Assembly: GCF_000739655.1 (NCBI RefSeq)
Contig: NZ_BATR01000094.1
Span: 1-64,000 of the forward strand
Reading direction: 5' to 3'
DNA length: 64,000 nucleotides
From: Verrucomicrobium sp. BvORR106
GTDB taxonomy: Bacteria; Verrucomicrobiota; Verrucomicrobiia; Verrucomicrobiales; Verrucomicrobiaceae
Numbering within the stretch: position 1 is the stretch's first letter; each line of letters starts with the position of its first letter. Both the position numbers and the translations under genes were made by a program. The notes under the pieces are model-generated. The model ran no database searches, was not told the origin of the DNA, and saw only the letters and a program-made list of their open reading frames with translations. Positions 59,185-64,000 of this stretch are shown here, in pieces.

Positions 59185-62100
59185 ATGATGGCTTTCCAGA
59201 TGCCTTCTTTGGTGACCACCCTATTGGTGGCATCCTCCGCAGCCCTACTCGCGGCAGGCGATGTCCCTGCTCGGCGCATCAGCTTCAACCGGGATATCCG
59301 GCCTATCCTTTCCGACAACTGTTTTGCGTGCCACGGCTTCGATGCCAAGCACCGGAAGGCAGGTCTTCGTCTGGATGTGGTGGAAGGTGCCAGGCAGCCC
59401 AATGACGATGGTCAGGTGGCGATCAAACCGGGGGATTTGGCCTCCAGCATCGCCTGGCAGCGCATCATTACGACCGATGCCGATGACCTCATGCCTCCTC
59501 CAGATTCCCACAAGACGCTCAAGCCGGAGCAGCGGGAACTCATCCGCCGCTGGATCGAAGAGGGTGGGGAGTATGAGCTTCACTGGTCTTTCATCGCACC
59601 CAGTTTGCCGAAGGTTCCCGGTATTCCGGCTGCGCAGACGGCCGTACCTGTCGGGGCCTTGGACGCCTTCGTGCAGGCACGTCTTGCCGCCGAAGGCCTC
59701 AAGCCATCTTTAGGGACAGATCGCGAGACTTTAATCCGCCGTGTGACCTTTGATCTCACTGGTCTGCCGCCTACGCCGATGGAGGTGGGGGCCTTTTTGC
59801 AGGATGCCACACCCCAAGCCTATGACCGGGTGGTGGACCGGCTGCTGCACAGCACCGCCTATGGGGAGCAGATGGCGCGCTACTGGCTGGATTTGGCTCG
59901 CTATGCGGATACGCATGGGCTGCATTTGGACAATGAACGGTCCATGTGGCCGTATCGGGATTGGGTGGTGCGGGCCTTTAACGAGAATCTGCCCTTCGAC
60001 GAGTTCACGGAGTGGCAGCTTGCAGGGGATCTGATTCCCCAGGCCTCTCGAGATCAGGAGATCGCCTCAGGGTTCAACCGTTGCAACGTGACCACCAGTG
60101 AGGGCGGCAGCATCAACGAGGAGTTCATCTTCCGATATGCGGTGGACCGCGCCTCCACGGCCGTGGAGGTCTGGATGGGGCTCACGGCGGGTTGTGCGGT
60201 CTGCCATGACCACAAGTTTGATCCCATCTCGCAGAAGGAATTCTATTCCCTGTATGCGTTCTTCAACAGCGCGGCGGATCCTGCCATGGACGGCAACATT
60301 CTGCTGACCCCGCCAGTGCTAAAGCTGACGAGCGCCGAGCAGGCCCGCCAGTTGAAGGAGTACGATGAAAAAATCGCTGCCCTGAGCGCGCGCGCGACAT
60401 CGATACTCGCGCAGATGCCGTACACGGACCCGGCGACGGTCCAGCCCCGGCCTCCGGTTCAGGAGTCGGAGACCGTGTGGGTGGAGGACGACTTTCCCGC
60501 AGGAGCCGCGGCGCAGCACGCCGGGCAGCACCCTCTGCAATGGATCGCCGACGCTGCGGGCAAGATCTTCAGTGGCAAGAGAGTCATCATGCGGAAGGAC
60601 ACGGGGCTGGCGCAGGACTTCTTCTCCGGGGTGAAGGATCCGTTCGTCATCCCAGCAGGCGGCCGGATCTTTGTTCATGTGTACCTCGAACCCGCGGACC
60701 TGCCCAAGGCGGTGATGCTGCAACTGCATGTGGATGGCTGGTCCCACCGGGCGGTGTGGGGTGATGTGAATGCGATCCCTTTTGGCGAGGTGAACACGGA
60801 GCAGCGCAAGAGCATGGGACCGCTGCCCAAGGCTGGCGAGTGGGTGCGTCTGGAGGTGCCGATGGAGGCGCTCAAGCTCAAGGCGGGAACGAAAGTGACC
60901 GGGCTGGCCTTCACGCAGCAGGGCGGCACCGTGTACTGGGACAAAGCTGGCGTGCAGAGCCGGGTGGATCCGGTGACCGCAGAGGAGGAGTCTGAGTCCG
61001 CCTGGCTGGCCAAGTGGCAGGGCAAGCGGCATCCTGAGGCTCCAGACGACGTGCGCGACATCCTGCGGACCAAGAAGCCCGAGGAGCGGACGGAGGAGCA
61101 GAAACAGCGGCTGCACACCTACTGGCTGGAAAAGGTGAGCCGGGCAGGACGGGCCTTGGTCGCGGAGCTTCAGGCCGAACGCTCGCCGATGGAGCAGGCT
61201 CGGAAACAGCTGGATGAGGCGATCCCGGCCACGCTCATGATGAAAGACATGCCCACTGCGCGGGACAGCTTTGTCATGAAGCGGGGCCAGTACGATCAGC
61301 CTGGAGAAAAGGTGTTGCGCGGTACGCCGGCCATCCTGCCCCCGCTGAAAAAGGATTCGGGGAATGGGGCGGCCGACTACAATCGACTGGACCTCGCTCG
61401 CTGGCTGATGAGCCCGGAACATCCGCTCACGGCACGGGTGGCAGTGAATCGCCTGTGGCAGCAGTTCTTTGGCATCGGTCTGGTGAAGACGAGCGCGGAC
61501 TTCGGCTCCCAAGGGGAGCCGCCTAGCCACCCGGAACTGCTGGACTGGCTGGCCGTGACCTATCGTGAGAGTGGTTGGGATACCAAGGCCTTTGTCAGAA
61601 TGCTGGTGACTTCCCAGACCTATCGTCAGAGCAGCCGGGTGACTCCGGAACTGCTGGCGCGGGATCCGGAAAACCGCCTGCTGGCCCGGGGACCGCGCTT
61701 CCGTCTGGACGCGGAGCAGCTACGGGACAACGCTCTGTTTGTGAGTGGGCTCCTCGATCCCACCATGGGTGGCAAGGGGGTGAAGCCCTATCAGCCGGAG
61801 AACATCTGGGAGCCGGTCGGCTTTGGGGGCAGCAACACCCGCAACTATATGCAGGACAAGGGGAGTGCCCTGTACCGCCGCACGCTCTACACCTTCCTGA
61901 AGCGCACCGCCCCGCCGCCCAGCATGACCACGTTCGATGCGCCGAACCGCGAGCAGAGCTGCACCCGGCGTGAGCGGAGCAACACGCCCCTGCAGGCGCT
62001 GCAGCTCATGAACGACGTGCAGCACTTCGAGGCGGCGCGGCAGTTTGCCCAGCGCATGATCAAGGAAGGCGGTCGTGCCGGGTGGGAGCGCCTCGCCTGG

Positions 62101-62331
62101 GGCTGGCGGGTAGCCACCTCACGCCTACCCACGGATGATGAAATGGCCGTGGTTCAGGATACGCTCAAGCTGCATCTGGACCGCTACCGCTCCAGCCCGG
62201 ACGCCGCGAAGCTGGTGATCAGTGCTGGAGAGTCGAAGCCCGACCCGGCCCTGGACCCCGGAGAGCTGGCTGCCTATACCATGGTGGCGAACCTGCTGCT
62301 GAACCTGGACGAAACCCTCACCCGGAACTGA
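59185..62331 (+). CDS. PSCyt1/DUF1549/DUF1553 domain protein (planctomycete cytochrome C-type)
   Basis: A secreted protein of about 1048 residues. ATG 59185 or 59188 gives a signal peptide ([16 protein letters not shown]). Residues about 40-110 are a PSCyt1 heme-binding domain with CFACH (Cys46, Cys49, His50) and [23 protein letters not shown]1549 follows ([57 protein letters not shown]), then a long middle part with a concanavalin-like region (about 440-590), and DUF1553 at the end ([57 protein letters not shown]). Its partner DUF1501 gene follows after eight bases. The pair is a hallmark of Planctomycetota and Verrucomicrobiota. Confidence 0.93.
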   Translation: MMAFQMPSLVTTLLVASSAALLAAGDVPARRISFNRDIRPILSDNCFACHGFDAKHRKAGLRLDVVEGARQPNDDGQVAIKPGDLASSIAWQRIITTDADDLMPPPDSHKTLKPEQRELIRRWIEEGGEYELHWSFIAPSLPKVPGIPAAQTAVPVGALDAFVQARLAAEGLKPSLGTDRETLIRRVTFDLTGLPPTPMEVGAFLQDATPQAYDRVVDRLLHSTAYGEQMARYWLDLARYADTHGLHLDNERSMWPYRDWVVRAFNENLPFDEFTEWQLAGDLIPQASRDQEIASGFNRCNVTTSEGGSINEEFIFRYAVDRASTAVEVWMGLTAGCAVCHDHKFDPISQKEFYSLYAFFNSAADPAMDGNILLTPPVLKLTSAEQARQLKEYDEKIAALSARATSILAQMPYTDPATVQPRPPVQESETVWVEDDFPAGAAAQHAGQHPLQWIADAAGKIFSGKRVIMRKDTGLAQDFFSGVKDPFVIPAGGRIFVHVYLEPADLPKAVMLQLHVDGWSHRAVWGDVNAIPFGEVNTEQRKSMGPLPKAGEWVRLEVPMEALKLKAGTKVTGLAFTQQGGTVYWDKAGVQSRVDPVTAEEESESAWLAKWQGKRHPEAPDDVRDILRTKKPEERTEEQKQRLHTYWLEKVSRAGRALVAELQAERSPMEQARKQLDEAIPATLMMKDMPTARDSFVMKRGQYDQPGEKVLRGTPAILPPLKKDSGNGAADYNRLDLARWLMSPEHPLTARVAVNRLWQQFFGIGLVKTSADFGSQGEPPSHPELLDWLAVTYRESGWDTKAFVRMLVTSQTYRQSSRVTPELLARDPENRLLARGPRFRLDAEQLRDNALFVSGLLDPTMGGKGVKPYQPENIWEPVGFGGSNTRNYMQDKGSALYRRTLYTFLKRTAPPPSMTTFDAPNREQSCTRRERSNTPLQALQLMNDVQHFEAARQFAQRMIKEGGRAGWERLAWGWRVATSRLPTDDEMAVVQDTLKLHLDRYRSSPDAAKLVISAGESKPDPALDPGELAAYTMVANLLLNLDETLTRN

Positions 62332-62339
62332 TTGCTTCC

Positions 62340-63815
62340 ATGAACCCGTTTGTTGACTATCACCAGCAGACCACGCGCCGCCGCTTCTTCCAGGGCACTG
62401 GCTTGCGACTGGGTGCTCTCGGCCTGAGCTATTGCTTGGGGGATCGCCTGTTGCTGGGAGCTTCTGGCGTGGGACCCGTGGCCCAGGTGCATCCTCCGCA
62501 GCCGGGATTTCCGCATTTTGCGCCGAAGGCGAAGCGTCTGATCTACCTGCACATGAACGGGGCTCCGTCGCAGCTGGATCTATTCGATTACAAGCCGGGG
62601 TTGCGGGAGTACTTTGACAAGGATCTTCCGGACAGTGTGCGCAATGGCCAGCGCATCACCGGGATGACTAGTGGGCAGTCCCGGCTGCCGGTGGCACCTA
62701 GCATGTTTGAGTTCAGCCAGTGTGGTCAGAGTGGCACCTGGATGAGCGAGCTGGTGCCGCACATGCAGACCGTGGCAGATGACCTGGCGATGATCCGCAC
62801 CGTGCACACCTCCGCCATCAATCATGACCCGGCTTGTACCTTTGTCATGACGGGCAGTGAGGTGCCCGGCAAGCCCAGCCTGGGCTCGTGGCTGAGCTAT
62901 GGCCTGGGCAGCGTGAGCAACAACCTGCCAGCGTTTGTCGTCTTCACACCCACCTTCCCGTCCACAGGCAATGCACAGGCGCTGTTCACGCGCATGTGGT
63001 CCAGCGGCTTCTTGCCCACCAGTCATAATGGCGTGGCGTTGCGCGGTCAGGGCGATCCGGTGTTGTACATCAAGAATCCGCCGGGCGTGGAAGGCGGAGA
63101 CCGGCGTACGATGCTGAACGCGCTGAACAAGCTCAATCAACAGAGCTTTGACCGCTTTGGTGATCCAGAGATTCAGACCCGCATTTCCCAGTATGAGATG
63201 GCGTTCCGCATGCAGACCAGTGTGCCTGAACTCACGGATTTGAGCACAGAGAGCAAGGCCACTCTGGACCTGTACGGGCCGGATGTGCAGCGCATGGGCT
63301 CCTTTGCCTCCAGCGCGTTGTTGGCCCGTCGTCTGGTGGAGCGTGGCACACGAGTGGTGCAGATCCTGCACCGCGGTTGGGATCAGCACAGTGGCCTGCC
63401 CAAGAACATCAAGGCGCAGTGCCTGGATGTCGATCAGGCTTGCGCCGGTCTGATCAAGGATCTCAAGCAGCGCGGTCTGCTCGATGACACCCTCGTGGTG
63501 TGGGGCGGCGAATTTGGGCGCACGGTGTACTCCCAGGGCACCCTGACCAAGGACAACTACGGTCGCGACCACCATCCACGGAATTTCTGCATGTGGATGG
63601 CCGGCGGCGGAGTGAAGGCCGGGACGACCTATGGCGAGACGGATGACTTCAGTTACAACATCGTGAAGGACCCCGTGCACATCAATGATCTCAACGCCAC
63701 CATTCTGCATCAGATGGGCGTGGATCACTCCAAGTTTAGCTTCAAGTTCCAGGGGCTCGACCAAAAGCTGACGGGCGTGGAGGAAGCCAGGGTGGTGAAA
63801 GCGGTGGTGGGGTGA
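62340..63815 (+). CDS. DUF1501 domain protein, Tat-exported (sulfatase-like fold)
   Basis: A 491-residue protein with a twin-arginine signal ([20 protein letters not shown]). The DUF1501 core reads [60 protein letters not shown] and [15 protein letters not shown], in a fold related to alkaline phosphatase/sulfatase. It is exported folded and acts with the preceding DUF1553 protein, probably on the outer or periplasmic side. The substrate of these pairs is unknown; polysaccharide processing is often suggested. Confidence 0.94.
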   Translation: MNPFVDYHQQTTRRRFFQGTGLRLGALGLSYCLGDRLLLGASGVGPVAQVHPPQPGFPHFAPKAKRLIYLHMNGAPSQLDLFDYKPGLREYFDKDLPDSVRNGQRITGMTSGQSRLPVAPSMFEFSQCGQSGTWMSELVPHMQTVADDLAMIRTVHTSAINHDPACTFVMTGSEVPGKPSLGSWLSYGLGSVSNNLPAFVVFTPTFPSTGNAQALFTRMWSSGFLPTSHNGVALRGQGDPVLYIKNPPGVEGGDRRTMLNALNKLNQQSFDRFGDPEIQTRISQYEMAFRMQTSVPELTDLSTESKATLDLYGPDVQRMGSFASSALLARRLVERGTRVVQILHRGWDQHSGLPKNIKAQCLDVDQACAGLIKDLKQRGLLDDTLVVWGGEFGRTVYSQGTLTKDNYGRDHHPRNFCMWMAGGGVKAGTTYGETDDFSYNIVKDPVHINDLNATILHQMGVDHSKFSFKFQGLDQKLTGVEEARVVKAVVG

Positions 63816-63829
63816 GCGTGGGCTTCTGG

Positions 63830-63867
63830 GGACAGGATTGACAAGGTTTTTAGAAGATTAACAAGAT
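63830..63867 (+). repeat. Dispersed GATTAACA-type repeat, copy 4
   Basis: A 38-base copy starting GGACAGGATTGACAAGG and ending GATTAACAAGAT, 14 bases past the DUF1501 stop codon. Same orientation as the copies at 23886 and 39939. Confidence 0.85.
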
Positions 63868-63935
63868 CGGGTGAATGGGAGTTGGTGTGGCTGCAAACGG
63901 AATGAAAGGGGTTCGCGGAGTTACGGTGTGGATCG

Positions 63936-64000
63936 TCAAGAGAACCTTGCCAGGGCAAGGAAGCCCAGCATGGCCAGCGCCACGACCGCGAGGCTCTTTG
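63936..64000 (-). CDS. C-terminal fragment of a minus-strand gene cut by the window edge
   Basis: The minus-strand frame ending in TGA at 63936-63938 reads KSLAVVALAMLGFLALARFS, a hydrophobic helix followed by arginine and a stop, as at the end of a membrane protein. Only 21 codons are in the window. A PEP-CTERM-like anchor is possible but not distinguishable from any other terminal helix. Confidence 0.35.
   Translation of the reverse strand, partial: KSLAVVALAMLGFLALARFS

Overview
The window is GC-rich bacterial chromosome with long intergenic spacers full of short dispersed repeats. The paired genes at the right end (a cytochrome-type planctomycete PSCyt1/DUF1549/DUF1553 protein followed by a Tat-exported DUF1501 protein), the Tat-exported Gfo/Idh/MocA oxidoreductase, the zinc-ribbon ExbB-like protein and the pheS/pheT/rplT/rpmI arrangement point to the Planctomycetota-Verrucomicrobiota group. 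Verrucomicrobiota is the most likely source, by inference and without a 16S gene to confirm it. I saw no rRNA, tRNA, CRISPR array, prophage or intact insertion sequence.

Layout. 0-9 kb: an ACS-type MFS transporter, the RNA-binding protein Tex, a VOC protein, a NAD(P)-binding oxidoreductase, a cationic peptidoglycan-binding protein, a DJ-1/PfpI protein and a secreted LRR-like protein. 9-13.7 kb: a compact minus-strand biosynthetic operon (cytochrome P450, fatty-acyl-AMP ligase, carrier-condensation didomain) behind a dyad-rich promoter region. 13.9-18.4 kb: an ArsR repressor divergent from Old Yellow Enzyme, DUF5069, zinc alcohol dehydrogenase and MFS exporter genes, which looks like an electrophile or aldehyde response unit. 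18.4-19.4 kb: two copies of a repeat with about 34-bp perfect inverted arms bracketing a HEPN-domain remnant. 19.5-30 kb: pyruvate carboxylase, SDR, a large polytopic protein, Gfo/Idh/MocA and guaB. 30-37 kb: a paralogue-rich stretch with three RDD membrane proteins, two tandem zinc-ribbon membrane proteins, and small overlapping membrane/coiled-coil genes. 37.5-42.4 kb: rpmI-rplT-pheS-pheT on the minus strand, with a GxxExxY gene inserted between pheS and pheT and bracketed by inverted copies of a roughly 38-bp repeat. 42.6-46.2 kb: hybrid kinase-receiver, plsY, gpsA. 46.5-50.2 kb: a three-gene proton-channel/stator-like operon (zinc-ribbon ExbB/TolQ protein plus two ExbD-like proteins with coiled coils and large C-terminal domains). 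50.3-50.9 kb: a 304-bp tandem duplication. 51-64 kb: an NhaD/ArsB-type antiporter, an HTH protein, rdgB, one intact and one truncated phosphodiester glycosidase gene, M42 peptidase, GNAT, a 58-residue CPXCG protein, an L,D-transpeptidase-like protein and the DUF1553/DUF1501 pair.

Best candidates for something undescribed are the zinc-ribbon stator operon at 46.5-50.2 kb, the P450-FAAL-carrier/condensation cluster at 9-13.7 kb, and the repeat-bracketed GxxExxY unit splitting pheS from pheT, where the repeat itself appears to carry the gene's ribosome binding site and start codon.
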